DNA of 64,000 nucleotides from Cellulosimicrobium arenosum (lineage in GTDB: Bacteria > Actinomycetota > Actinomycetes > Actinomycetales > Cellulomonadaceae): the NCBI RefSeq assembly GCF_014837295.1, contig NZ_JACYHB010000008.1, forward strand, positions 1-64,000. Direction: 5' to 3'. How positions within the stretch are numbered: the stretch's first letter is position 1; each line of letters begins with the position of its first letter. The notes under the pieces are model-generated. The model saw only the letters and a list, made by a program, of their open reading frames with translations, had not been told where the DNA came from and did no database searches. Below, in pieces: positions 43,159 through 52,161 of this stretch. A program made the translations under genes and the position numbers.

Positions 43159-43590
43159 ATGGCCACCTCCAGCTTCGGTCCCGTCGAGATCGTCGCGCTC
43201 GCGTTCCCGTCCGACCGGATCCCCGCCGAGGTCCAGACGGCCGTGCGTGACGTGTTGGCCGCCGGCACCGTCACGCTCCTCGACCTGGCCGTCGTGCGTC
43301 GCGACGAGTCCGGCGAGGTCGAGCTCATCGAGGTCGCCGACCTCGGGGACGAGTACGAGATCACGGACGTCACGCTCGCCGGCGAGGGGCTGGCGGGCGA
43401 GGAGGACCTGCAGGAGATCGCCGCCGGGCTGGCCGATGCGTCGTCCGCGCTGGTGCTCGTCGTCGAGCACACGTGGGCGCGCGGCGTGGTCAGCGCCGCC
43501 GCCGACGCCGGGGGCATCGTGCTCGCGAGCGAGCGCATCCCCGCCGAGGTCGTCAACGAGGTCGCCGACCTCATGCTCGTCGAGGACTGA
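43159..43590 (+). CDS. DUF6325-family protein (second copy)
   Basis: 143-residue paralogue of 24169-24654 with FGPVEIVALAFPSDRIPAEV, LLDLAVVRRDESGEVELIEV and LASERIPAEVVNEV. Shorter N-terminus than the other copy and closer to the family form. It heads a three-gene set with SHOCT and DUF1269 proteins, with 56 and 32 bp between the genes. Confidence 0.8.
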   Translation: MATSSFGPVEIVALAFPSDRIPAEVQTAVRDVLAAGTVTLLDLAVVRRDESGEVELIEVADLGDEYEITDVTLAGEGLAGEEDLQEIAAGLADASSALVLVVEHTWARGVVSAAADAGGIVLASERIPAEVVNEVADLMLVED

Positions 43591-43646
43591 CCGACCCGCT
43601 GACCGTCCACCCCGCACGACACGCGAAACCACGAAGGAGAACTCCC

Positions 43647-44033
43647 ATGCCCCCCATCGGTCGTCGTCGCATCGGACGCCCCGGTCTCATCGGGACCGCC
43701 GCACGCACCGCGGTCATCGCCGGGACCGCCACCGCCACCACCGGCGCGATGGCCCGCCGCCAGGCGAGCAAGCAGCAGCAGAGCTTCGAGCAGCAGCAGT
43801 ACGCGGCGCAGCAGGAGCAGGCCCGCATCGACGCCGCCGCGCAGCAGGCGGCGGCGCAGTACGCCCAGCCCGCCCCGCCGACCCAGTACGCGCAGCCCGC
43901 CCCTGCCGTCCAGGACGCCCCGGTGGCGCAGGACGACCTGCTCGCGCAGATCGAGCGGCTGGGCCAGCTGCACGCGTCGGGCATCCTGTCCGACGCGGAG
44001 TTCTCCGCCGCCAAGGCCAAGCTGCTCGGCTGA
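43647..44033 (+). CDS. SHOCT-domain protein (second copy)
   Basis: 128 residues: N-terminal GTAARTAVIAGTATATTGAMARRQ shared with 24682-24987, a Gln/Ala-rich low-complexity middle (QQQYAAQQEQARIDAAAQQ), and a C-terminal SHOCT (LLAQIERLGQLHASGILSDAEFSAAKAKLL). The Gln-rich middle may form a coiled coil. AAGGAGA precedes ATG 43647. Confidence 0.82.
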   Translation: MPPIGRRRIGRPGLIGTAARTAVIAGTATATTGAMARRQASKQQQSFEQQQYAAQQEQARIDAAAQQAAAQYAQPAPPTQYAQPAPAVQDAPVAQDDLLAQIERLGQLHASGILSDAEFSAAKAKLLG

Positions 44034-44065
44034 GCGGCCCGCCCGACCCGAGAGGCAGGACCAGC

Positions 44066-44548
44066 ATGGCGACCTTCACGGTCTGGAAGTTCGACACCCC
44101 CGAGGGCGCTGACACGGCGTCCGGGATCCTGCACGACGCCGCGTCCCAGGGCCTCGTCACGATGATCGACACCGCGGTGGTCAGCTGGCCCGAGGGAGCC
44201 AAGAAGCCGACGACCCGGCACGGACAGCAGGGCGAGTGGCGCGGTGCCGGGTGGGGCGCCTTCTGGGGCTTCCTGCTCGGGATGCTGTTCTTCATCCCGC
44301 TCATCGGAGCCGCCGCCGGGGCGGCGATCGGGGTCGCGGCGAAGGCGATGGAAGCCGTGGGCATCAACAAGGACCAGCTCGAGCGCATCCGCGAAGGAGT
44401 GACCCCCGGGTCCTCCGCGCTGTTCGCCGTCACCGAGGGCGCCGACATGGACCGTCTGGGCGAGCGGTTCCACGGTGCGGTGGGCACCCTCGTGTCGACG
44501 AACCTCACCCCGGCGGAGAAGGCGAACCTGCTCGAGACGTTCGACTGA
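44066..44548 (+). CDS. DUF1269-type membrane protein (second copy)
   Basis: 160-residue paralogue of 40078-40575 (ATFTVWKFDTPEGAD; GWGAFWGFLLGMLFFIPLIGAAAGAAIGV; VTPGSSALFAV; LVSTNLTPAEKANLLETFD). It is the last gene of the DUF6325-SHOCT-DUF1269 set and converges on the sigma-factor gene, with only 19 bp between stops. Confidence 0.82.
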   Translation: MATFTVWKFDTPEGADTASGILHDAASQGLVTMIDTAVVSWPEGAKKPTTRHGQQGEWRGAGWGAFWGFLLGMLFFIPLIGAAAGAAIGVAAKAMEAVGINKDQLERIREGVTPGSSALFAVTEGADMDRLGERFHGAVGTLVSTNLTPAEKANLLETFD

Positions 44549-44567
44549 TCGCCGACGCCGCGGGCCG

Positions 44568-45650
44568 TCAGTCGTCGAGCCGCGCCGGCAGGCCGAAGAG
44601 CGGGAACCAGGACGCGGTGTCCAGGAACGCGTTGATCGCGACGACACGTTCGCCGTCCGTCTCGATCACCTGCAGCGCCCACGGCTCGTGTCCACCGCCC
44701 GGCGCCGGGCGGTACTGGCCGAACCCGAACGTCCCGTTCGCCCGGACCGGGACGAGGCGGGAACCCTCGCACTCGTACCCGGGGCCGACCATCCACGCGA
44801 CGACGTCCGCCGTGCCACGCAGCCACAGCGGGTACGGAGGCATGGACAAGGTCGCGTCCTCGTGCAGGATCGCGACGAGCGCGTCCATGTCGTAGCGCTC
44901 GAACGCGTCGAGGTACCGCTCCAGCAGGCGCTGCTCGACCTCGCCGAGCGCGTTCCGGTCACTGGCCGGCCTCCGATCACCGGCCGACCCGGCCGTGGGT
45001 GCCTCGTCCTCTCCCGCATCGAGACCCGAGCTGCCCCAGTGCGCGCGGGCGGCCATCGTGGCGCGAGCGCGCTGGAGCGCGCTGTTCACCGACGCCACCG
45101 TCGTCTCCAGGAGCTCCGCGACCTCGGTCGCCTGCCAGCGCAGGACCTCGCGCAGCAGCAGCACCGCGCGCTGCCTCGGCGGCAGGTACTGCAGCGCCGC
45201 GACGAACGCCAGCCGGATGCTCTCGCGACCGACCGCCACCTGGGCGGGGTCGCCGTCGTGCGGCAGGACGCGGTCGTCGGGCACGGGCTCGACCCAGGTC
45301 TCCTCCGGCAGCACCTGCCCGAGGTTCTCCACCTCCGGGGCCTGCGGGCCCCCCAGTCCCATCGGACGTTCCCGACGCTTGCGCGCCGCGAGCGCGTCGA
45401 AGCACACGTTCGTCGCGATCCGGTAGAGCCACGAGCGCACGGAGGAACGACCCTCGAACCGGTCGTACGCGCGCCAGGCGCGCAGGAGGGTCTCCTGCAC
45501 GGCGTCGTCGGCCTCGAAGGCCGAGCCGAGCATGCGGTAGCAGTACCCGGTGAGCTCGCGACGGTAGGACGCGAGCACGTCGTCCAGGTCCGGGCGCTCG
45601 GGGCGAGCGGAACTGTCGGTCGGCGGTGCAGCAGTCATGCTGTCGGTCAT
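44568..45650 (-). CDS. sigG: ECF sigma factor, SigG-like, with C-terminal SnoaL domain
   Basis: 360 residues: sigma region 2 (about 25-95, YRRELTGYCYRMLGSAFEADDAVQETLLRAW), region 4 (about 155-215, LPPRQRAVLLLREVLRWQATEVAELL), and a C-terminal SnoaL-like domain (about 240-350) with MPPYPLWLRG. The order and these motifs match mycobacterial SigG closely. The C-terminal domain probably tunes activity in place of an anti-sigma factor. ATG 45650 is selected for CTGGAG 6 nt upstream. Confidence 0.92.
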   Translation of the reverse strand: MTDSMTAAPPTDSSARPERPDLDDVLASYRRELTGYCYRMLGSAFEADDAVQETLLRAWRAYDRFEGRSSVRSWLYRIATNVCFDALAARKRRERPMGLGGPQAPEVENLGQVLPEETWVEPVPDDRVLPHDGDPAQVAVGRESIRLAFVAALQYLPPRQRAVLLLREVLRWQATEVAELLETTVASVNSALQRARATMAARAHWGSSGLDAGEDEAPTAGSAGDRRPASDRNALGEVEQRLLERYLDAFERYDMDALVAILHEDATLSMPPYPLWLRGTADVVAWMVGPGYECEGSRLVPVRANGTFGFGQYRPAPGGGHEPWALQVIETDGERVVAINAFLDTASWFPLFGLPARLDD

Positions 45651-45723
45651 CGCAGTCTCCAGGTCAGGTGGGCTCCAGGTCGTGTGGGCCAGGTCACACG
45701 CTACTCCGGAGGGCTGACACGCG

Positions 45724-47907
45724 TCAGTGGCGCCGGCGCACCGGTGCCCGGACGAGGTCGAGCTCGAACCAGACGGTCTTGCCCAGCCCGCCGTCGTCGG
45801 CCGCGTCGTGCGTCTCCACGCCCCAGCGGGCCGCGCTGCGCTCGAGCAGCCGCACGCCTCGGCCGCCGGGTTCGTGCGGCTCGGGAGACAGCAGGCGTGG
45901 TGTCGACGTCGATCCGTCCCGCACGGACACGCGCACCGCACGATGGCCGACCTCCACCGTCGCGAGCACGGGTCCGACGGCGTGCTGCACGGCGTTCGTC
46001 AGGAGCTCGCTCGTCAGGAGCATCACGAGTCGGCGCACCTGGTCGTCGACGTCACAGCTCTCCAGCACGTCGTCGACCCACCGGCGTTGCTCGCCCACGG
46101 CGCGCGAGCAGTGCTCCATCGGCCGGCGGTTGACGGTCGGCCTGCCCGGGCGCGGCAGGTGCCGGGCCGAGTACCGGGCACGCACCGCGAGGACCGCGAC
46201 GTCGTCGCGCTGGCGTCCGCCCACGAGGCGCCGCACGAGGGTGTCGGGCACGGTCGACGTCGCGGCACCGTGCTGCGCACCGAGCGCGACCCGGAGCATC
46301 GCGACCCGTTCGTGGAAGGCCGTGCCCCGCTGCTCGACGAGCCCGTCCGTGTACAGCAGCATCGTGTCGCCCTCGGAGAGCCGCAGGAGGTGGTCGTGCC
46401 GTGCGCTGCCCGGTCGCACACCGAGCATGATGTCCGGTTCTCCCGGCGCGTCCTCGACCGTCCCGTCGGCGCGGAGCACGAGCGGGGCGGGGTGGCCCGC
46501 GGAGGACCACAGCACGTCGAATCCCTCCGGCGTCCGGTCGACGCGGGCCACGAGCGCCGTCCCGCTGGCGTGCAGGCCCAGACCGCTGTTCGCGCGGTCC
46601 AGCAGGCGCAGCAGCGTCGCCGACGGCTCGTCCTGGCACCACGCGAACGTGCGGAGCATCGAGCGCAGCTGCCCCATGTGCGCCGCGGCGTGCATGTCGT
46701 GGCCCGTCACGTCGCCGATCATCAGGACGGACGCGTCGTCGTCCAGCACGACGGCGTCGTACCAGTCGCCGCCGACCTGGTCCGTGCGCGTCGCGGTCGA
46801 GTACGTCGCGGCGAGCTCGATGCGGTGCACGGACGGCAGCTCGGACAGCATGGCCGACTGGAGCGTCGTGGCGACGCGGTGGCGTTCCTCGAGCAGGCGG
46901 ACGCGGTCGAGCGCGTGGGCGACGTACGACGCGATGGCGGTCTCCGTCTGGATCGAGTCCTCGTCGTGCTCGCGACCGGTGTCCCACTCGAGGGCGACCA
47001 TCCCGAGCAGCCGGTCCCCGGCGACGGCGGGCAGGAACGACCGGGCACCGGCGTGCGGCTCGCCCAGGAGCTCACCGATGGCCGGGTAGGCGGCGGCGAA
47101 CTCGGCGTGGTCCCGGAAGAGCTGGGGCACACGGCTGCGCGCGGCCAGCGCAGACGGGCGGTCGTCGTCCAGGCGGAACCTGCGGTAGGACTGGGGGACG
47201 CCCGGCTCGAGGTGGTGCAGGGTGGTGTAGGTCATGCTCGTGCCGGTGGGATCGAGCACGGCGAGGCCGGCGTAGCGGGCGCCGATGGTGGTGGCCACGA
47301 CGGACAGCTTCTCCGTGACGTCGTGCACCGACGTGGCCGTCGCGAAGGTCTCCGACAGGCCCAGCAGGAGCCGTGCGCGGCGGTTGGCGGTGAGCGCTGC
47401 CCGCTGCATCCGTCGTGCCCGCGCCTGCGCGAGCCGCAGCCGCAGCTCCGACGTGCACGCGGACGCGAGGTCGGTGAGCGTGGCGAGCTCGTCCGCGGTC
47501 CAGGTGTGCGGCCGGGCGTCGATCGCGCACAGCGAGCCGACGACCTCTCCGCGGGGGTCGAAGATCGGGAAGCCCGCATAGGCCCCGACGTGGAGCTCGT
47601 CGATGGCCGGGTTGTCGGCGAGCCAGGGGACCCGGCGCGTGTCCTCGACCACGAGCGGCCTGGACGACTGGACCACGTGGCGGCAGAACGAGTGGGAGAG
47701 CGGGGTGCGGCGGTCCGTCTGGTACGGCTCCGGCAGCCCCTGCGCGCCGGGGAAGACCTGCTCGTCCTCGAGCACGAGCGTGACGAGCGCCGACGACACG
47801 CCGAGCTGGCGTTTGACGAGCCGCGCGAAGCGGTCGAACGACTCGTCTGCGGTGGGGGTCGTGAGCCCCGCTCGCGCGAGCTCACTGATCGCCTCCACCC
47901 CGGTCAT
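45724..47907 (-). CDS. GAF-GAF-SpoIIE phosphatase with C-terminal anti-sigma-type kinase domain
   Basis: 727 residues: first GAF (about 20-160), second GAF (about 185-335), PP2C/SpoIIE phosphatase (about 365-575, VGGDWYDAVVLDDDASVLMIGDVTGHDMHAAAHMG) and a HATPase_c domain (about 600-715, with NAVQHAVG and GGRGVRLLERSAARWG). Phosphatase and RsbW-like kinase in one chain suggest control of an anti-sigma-factor antagonist in response to a small molecule. It precedes the SigG-like gene on the same strand with 73 bp between. Confidence 0.9.
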   Translation of the reverse strand: MTGVEAISELARAGLTTPTADESFDRFARLVKRQLGVSSALVTLVLEDEQVFPGAQGLPEPYQTDRRTPLSHSFCRHVVQSSRPLVVEDTRRVPWLADNPAIDELHVGAYAGFPIFDPRGEVVGSLCAIDARPHTWTADELATLTDLASACTSELRLRLAQARARRMQRAALTANRRARLLLGLSETFATATSVHDVTEKLSVVATTIGARYAGLAVLDPTGTSMTYTTLHHLEPGVPQSYRRFRLDDDRPSALAARSRVPQLFRDHAEFAAAYPAIGELLGEPHAGARSFLPAVAGDRLLGMVALEWDTGREHDEDSIQTETAIASYVAHALDRVRLLEERHRVATTLQSAMLSELPSVHRIELAATYSTATRTDQVGGDWYDAVVLDDDASVLMIGDVTGHDMHAAAHMGQLRSMLRTFAWCQDEPSATLLRLLDRANSGLGLHASGTALVARVDRTPEGFDVLWSSAGHPAPLVLRADGTVEDAPGEPDIMLGVRPGSARHDHLLRLSEGDTMLLYTDGLVEQRGTAFHERVAMLRVALGAQHGAATSTVPDTLVRRLVGGRQRDDVAVLAVRARYSARHLPRPGRPTVNRRPMEHCSRAVGEQRRWVDDVLESCDVDDQVRRLVMLLTSELLTNAVQHAVGPVLATVEVGHRAVRVSVRDGSTSTPRLLSPEPHEPGGRGVRLLERSAARWGVETHDAADDGGLGKTVWFELDLVRAPVRRRH

Positions 47908-47986
47908 GCTCCAGTATGACCAGGACAGCCCGGATCGCGACCGGTCGGACCGCTCCGCGTCCGGACGGAGCCCGTGACGAGTCGCC

Positions 47987-50956
47987 TCAGACCTCGATCA
48001 GCCCACGCCGGTGTGCCAGGGACACCGCCTCGGCACGCCCCGATGCGCCCAGCTTCGCGAGCACGTTGGACACGTGCACGCTCACCGTCTTCGCCGAGAT
48101 GAACAGACGTTCGCCGATCTGCCGGTTCGAGAGCCCTTCCGCGACGAGCAGGAGCACCTCCTCCTCGCGGCCGGTCAGCAGCGTCGAGGTGGTGCGGCGC
48201 AGACCGGGCAGGTCCAGGCGTGCACGCCGGGCGAGCGAGCGGACGGCCTCGGCGAGCGGTGCGGCACCCATCGCCATTGCCTCGTCGAGGGCCTCGGTCG
48301 CGACGACGTGTGCCCGGTCGCGCTCGTCGGCGGCGCACAGGGCCTCCGCCTGGCGGAACCGCGACCGTGCCGCCTCGTAGCGGTAGCCGTAGTCGAACGC
48401 GCGGGTCGCCTCCTCCCACAGGGCCGGGTCGTTCTCCCCGGTGAGACGCGCGTGCTCCGCGACCGCTCGCGCGAGCCAGGCGACGCCCTCGGGCCCGAGC
48501 CGGCCGCCGCGTGGACGCCCACGCTCCGCGGTCGTGCGCGCGGCCTCGAGGAAGGGGGCGCCCCGGTCGACGAGAGCGGTGGCGTCGGGCGACGCGACGC
48601 CACCGCGGACCCGCGCGGCGTCGGCGGCGTCCGCGAGCGCCGCGAGAGCGAGGGCCGACAGCCAGATGCGCCCGAGGAAGTAGTCGCTCCAGGTGCGGCC
48701 GAGGTACTCGACGAGCTCGACAGCGAGGTCGACCGCGGCGTCGAAGCGGCGGGACCAGGTCAGCGCGTCGATCGAGCAGCCGCCGGAGATGAGCGCGATC
48801 TGGCCGTCGCGAGACCAGTCGCGGCGCAGCGCCGCACCGCGCTCGATCGTGTCGACGTCTCCGCGCGCGGTCGCCGCGTAGAGCTGGACGCCGTTGAGAG
48901 CGGGCGCCGAGCCCTCCGGGACCGTCTCGCCCGTGCTGGCCGTGGGCGAGAGGTCGCCCAGCACGTACCGGACGAGGTCCTCGAACAGGCGCAGCTCGAC
49001 GCCGTACGTGCTCCAGCCCAGACCGGTGGCCCGGGCGCGCGCGACGCCGTCGCGGGTCACGTCGTAGGCCCGGGTGATCTGGCCCGCGTAGTAGCGGTTG
49101 GCCGCGAGGTTGTACCAGCAGCGCAGCTCGGTCGAGATGTCGCCCGCCTCGACGGCACGCTCGCGAGCACGGGCGAGCAGCTCGGCTGCGCGGTCGTCGT
49201 CGTCGACCTCGAGGACGGCCAGCGTCGTGAGGGCGTCCGCCTCGACGTCGGGCGCGTCGAGCTGGTGCGCCGCGGCGAGCGCCTCCGCCGCGACCTCGGC
49301 GGCGAGGTCGTCCTGGTCCGCGTTCATCGCTGCGCGGGCTCGCGTCGCGAGCGTCCACGCACGGGCCAGCGTCGGCGGTTCGGCGGGCAGGACGGCGAGG
49401 GCCGCCCGGGTGTGCTCGAGGACCTCGTCGATGCGTTCGAACCCCAGCAGGTACCGCGAGACGACGTGGCGCAGCGACGCCTGACGCTGCGGGTCGTCGT
49501 CGGTCGCCGCGAGCGCCGCACGGGCCAGCGCGACGGCGCGGTCCGGGTCGCCGGAGCGGTCCGCGGCGCCCGCTGCGGCGAGACCGACCGTGACGCGGTC
49601 CTCGCCGAGCCGCTCCGCGGCGTCGGGCACGGCGGACCACAGGTCCAGGACCTGCTCGAGGTGGCGCAGCTCCTCGGCCGGGGCGAGCACCCGTGCCGCC
49701 TTGCGCGCTGCGGCGCGCGACGCGGAGAGCGCGGCGGGGAGGTCGTGCGCGGCGAGCGCGTGGTGCGCGCGCAGGGCGGGGGAGCCGAGCGTCCGGTCTC
49801 CCTCGAGCGCGGCGAGGTAGGCACGGTGCACGCCGACCCGCTCGCCGGGCAGGAGGTCGGACGCGACGGCCTCGGCGAGCAGCGCGTGCCGGAACACCAC
49901 GGTGTCGCGCCCCGCTCGGCCCGGGTCGCTCTCGACGGCGAGCACGTGGTGCGCGATCGCCTCGCGCAGCGCCCGGTCGAAGGCGGCCGGGTCGTCGCCG
50001 GGCGCCGAGCCCTGCGCGAGCGCGGTGCGCAGCAGGGGCTCGCCGACCTGTCGGCCGGACACCGAGGCGGTCCGCGCGAGCGCCTGCACGGCCGGGTCGA
50101 GCGACTCCAGGCGCGCGCGCAGGACGTCCGCGAGGGACCAGGGCAGCTCGTCGCCCGGTCCCGCCTCGACGAGCTCCTCCGCGAAGTAGGCGTTGCCCTC
50201 GGACCGGGTGCGGACCGACTCGAACGCGTCGTCGGGCAGGCGGTCGCCCGCGACGCCGGTCGTGAACTCGCGCAGCTCCGCCGCGGTGAAGGGCTCGAGG
50301 TCCAGGTGGTCGACGCGCGGGTGGCGGCGCAGCTCCGCGAGGGCGGGGCGCAGCGGATGGCGGCGGTGGAGGTCGTCCGAGCGGTAGCTCGCGACGACGG
50401 CGACGTGCTCGGACCGCAGGCGCGCGACGACGAAGCGCAGCACGTCGCGGCTCGACGGGTCGGCCCAGTGCAGGTCCTCGAGCACGAGCACGAGGGGGGA
50501 CTCGTCCGTGCCCGACGCGGCGAGCGCGGCCGCGATGCTCTCGAAGAGCTGGAGGCGTTCACCCTGGCTCTGCTCGTCGTCCGCCGGGACGGCCGTGTCC
50601 AGGAGGCGCGCGAGCGCGGGGCGCTCCGCCACGATCGCGTCCACGGAGCCGTGCACGGATCTCAGCGTGGTCAGCGCCTCGGTGAACGGCAGGTAGGGCA
50701 GCCCGACCTCCCCGAGGTCGACGCAGTGTCCCCAGACGACGGTCGCCCCGTCGTCCGCCGCGCGCTCGCCGGCCCGTGTCAGCAGGCGTGTCTTCCCCAC
50801 GCCGGCGTCGGCGCCGACGAGTGCGACGCCCGGCTCTCCGCGACGCGCGCGCTCGACCGCGCCCGCGAGCCTGTCCAGCTCGGACGTGCGGGCGACGAAG
50901 GGCGCGCGTGCGGAGGGCCTGGGCACGGAGCCCATCCTTCCAGCCGGGACCGACAC
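47987..50956 (-). CDS. Large LuxR-family regulator with AAA-type ATPase domain
   Basis: 989 residues: ATPase domain with Walker A GADAGVGKT (about 48-56) and Walker B-like LVLVLEDLHWAD, a long helical-repeat region, and a C-terminal LuxR HTH (last 65 residues, LTGREEEVLLLVAEGLSNRQIGERLFISAKTVSVH). LuxR/LAL-type activator. The GTG at 50956 with GAGG 6 nt upstream is favoured over the ATG at 50935, whose ribosome site is too close. The phosphatase gene follows 79 bp downstream. Confidence 0.88.
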   Translation of the reverse strand: MSVPAGRMGSVPRPSARAPFVARTSELDRLAGAVERARRGEPGVALVGADAGVGKTRLLTRAGERAADDGATVVWGHCVDLGEVGLPYLPFTEALTTLRSVHGSVDAIVAERPALARLLDTAVPADDEQSQGERLQLFESIAAALAASGTDESPLVLVLEDLHWADPSSRDVLRFVVARLRSEHVAVVASYRSDDLHRRHPLRPALAELRRHPRVDHLDLEPFTAAELREFTTGVAGDRLPDDAFESVRTRSEGNAYFAEELVEAGPGDELPWSLADVLRARLESLDPAVQALARTASVSGRQVGEPLLRTALAQGSAPGDDPAAFDRALREAIAHHVLAVESDPGRAGRDTVVFRHALLAEAVASDLLPGERVGVHRAYLAALEGDRTLGSPALRAHHALAAHDLPAALSASRAAARKAARVLAPAEELRHLEQVLDLWSAVPDAAERLGEDRVTVGLAAAGAADRSGDPDRAVALARAALAATDDDPQRQASLRHVVSRYLLGFERIDEVLEHTRAALAVLPAEPPTLARAWTLATRARAAMNADQDDLAAEVAAEALAAAHQLDAPDVEADALTTLAVLEVDDDDRAAELLARARERAVEAGDISTELRCWYNLAANRYYAGQITRAYDVTRDGVARARATGLGWSTYGVELRLFEDLVRYVLGDLSPTASTGETVPEGSAPALNGVQLYAATARGDVDTIERGAALRRDWSRDGQIALISGGCSIDALTWSRRFDAAVDLAVELVEYLGRTWSDYFLGRIWLSALALAALADAADAARVRGGVASPDATALVDRGAPFLEAARTTAERGRPRGGRLGPEGVAWLARAVAEHARLTGENDPALWEEATRAFDYGYRYEAARSRFRQAEALCAADERDRAHVVATEALDEAMAMGAAPLAEAVRSLARRARLDLPGLRRTTSTLLTGREEEVLLLVAEGLSNRQIGERLFISAKTVSVHVSNVLAKLGASGRAEAVSLAHRRGLIEV

Positions 50957-50982
50957 GGTGCGCCTCGTGGCGGTGCCGCCGT

Positions 50983-51126
50983 TCACCGCGACGGGGGCGT
51001 TCCTCGGCGACCGTGCGCGCGCAGCCGGCGGAGCAGCGGTCGGCTCGCCCGGCGGTAGTCGTCGCGCTGCTTCTCCCGGTGGTAGGAGAGCTCGGCCTCG
51101 AGGGCCGGTCCGAACTGCATGCTCAT
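50983..51126 (-). CDS. Small helical hypothetical protein
   Basis: 47 residues beginning MSMQFGPALEAELSYHREKQ, then RDDYRRASRPLLRRLRAHGRR. GGGGACGAG precedes ATG 51126. Short basic proteins of this type (ELAYRRE-like) occur widely in actinobacteria and are often left out of annotations. It lies 26 bp before the LuxR gene on the same strand and may be its leader partner. Confidence 0.5.
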   Translation of the reverse strand: MSMQFGPALEAELSYHREKQRDDYRRASRPLLRRLRAHGRRGTPPSR

Positions 51127-51258
51127 GGTCTCGTCCCCGTTCCGCAGACCCCGTGCCTGCCTGACGGCCACGTTCGTCCTGAGTCCCCGGTCCGGGGATC
51201 GGTCGTCCTCGCACACCTGGCGGGGCGGTGCGCCTCAGATCGGCGACCGACCGTCCTC

Positions 51259-51288
51259 ACGCACGTCTGAGGTACCTCAGACGTGCGT
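51259..51288. promoter_or_regulatory. 30-bp perfect palindrome
   Basis: ACGCACGTCTGAGGT followed by its exact reverse complement, with no spacer. It lies in the 330-bp gap between two divergent genes (50983-51126 and 51457-52146). A half-site-like CCTCAGAT occurs 25 bp to the left. The symmetry is too perfect and gapless for an efficient terminator, so an operator for a dimeric regulator is more likely. The gap holds no gene that I can see. Confidence 0.7.
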
Positions 51289-51456
51289 CGGCGCCGCGGC
51301 GGTTCGACGGGCCGTTCGGAGGCCCTTCGGCGGCGCGGGGAGCCGGTCGGGCGCCGCCGGAGACGCAGAATGTGCTCCAGGTCACCCTTCCCGTTGCGTG
51401 GTGGGTAGGGACGAGCGCAGACTGGACTGAACCTGACCCGCTGTGGGGGTGACCTC

Positions 51457-52146
51457 GTGACCGAGACCTACGACATGCTGCCGATGCTGGGCCGTGGCAA
51501 GCACCGCAACCCGAAGAGGGGCGCGTGCTTCATGGAGCTGGCGTCCTATCTCGCGGGGGAGAGGTGGAGCGACCATCCTCGGTGCACGCACCCGCTGCTC
51601 GCGATGCTCGCCCGGGCGGTGAACGACCTCACGATCGACCCGGAGCGGCCCCGGCTGGCGCCCCTGATCCCCTCGGTCATCGGCCTGACGAGCACCGACC
51701 CGCACTGGGACGTGCGGATCGCGCTGCGGGCGGCCGTCACGGCTCTCCCCGTGGCCCCGGCGGACCGGCAGCAGACCTTGGCGGTCGCGATCATCGGTGC
51801 CGAGAAGATGCTGGACGTCCTCGACGACCGTCCCGCCGGCACCCTCAGCCCGGAGTCGGCCGACGCGCTCGCGTCGTGCCCGCAGACCGCGCGCTGGGCC
51901 CAGCGCTTCTGCGAGGGCGCACGGTTGCGCCCCCACCGGTTCGTGCGTGACGCCGCGCCGAGCGTGATCTCCGCCGCGGTGCAGGGGATCGCCGAGGCGT
52001 GCGTCGCGGACCCGGACGCCCGGCTCCGGGCGCTCCTGGAGGCCACGGTCGACGACTGCCGGTCCTGGGCGGACGCGGATCCCGCACCCGTGCTCGCGCC
52101 GGAGTCGTGGAGCCCCGTCGTCCGGTCCGCCACGGGTGCACGCTGA
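51457..52146 (+). CDS. Conserved hypothetical protein
   Basis: 229 residues. The first 60 residues include MLGRGKHRNPKRGACFMELASYLAG and a cluster HPRCTHPLLAMLARAVND, a pattern I know from uncharacterised actinobacterial proteins. The rest is helical with a few Cys. No catalytic motif recognised. It is followed after 15 bp by the UBP zinc-finger gene, so they probably form an operon. GTG start after GGGGG. Confidence 0.75.
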   Translation: MTETYDMLPMLGRGKHRNPKRGACFMELASYLAGERWSDHPRCTHPLLAMLARAVNDLTIDPERPRLAPLIPSVIGLTSTDPHWDVRIALRAAVTALPVAPADRQQTLAVAIIGAEKMLDVLDDRPAGTLSPESADALASCPQTARWAQRFCEGARLRPHRFVRDAAPSVISAAVQGIAEACVADPDARLRALLEATVDDCRSWADADPAPVLAPESWSPVVRSATGAR

Positions 52147-52161
52147 CCGGGCGCGGGCATC

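Noticed and set aside
48011-51058. Thousand-codon plus-strand frame opposite the large LuxR gene
   Set aside because: Shadow of codon bias. The minus strand holds Walker A and LuxR HTH.
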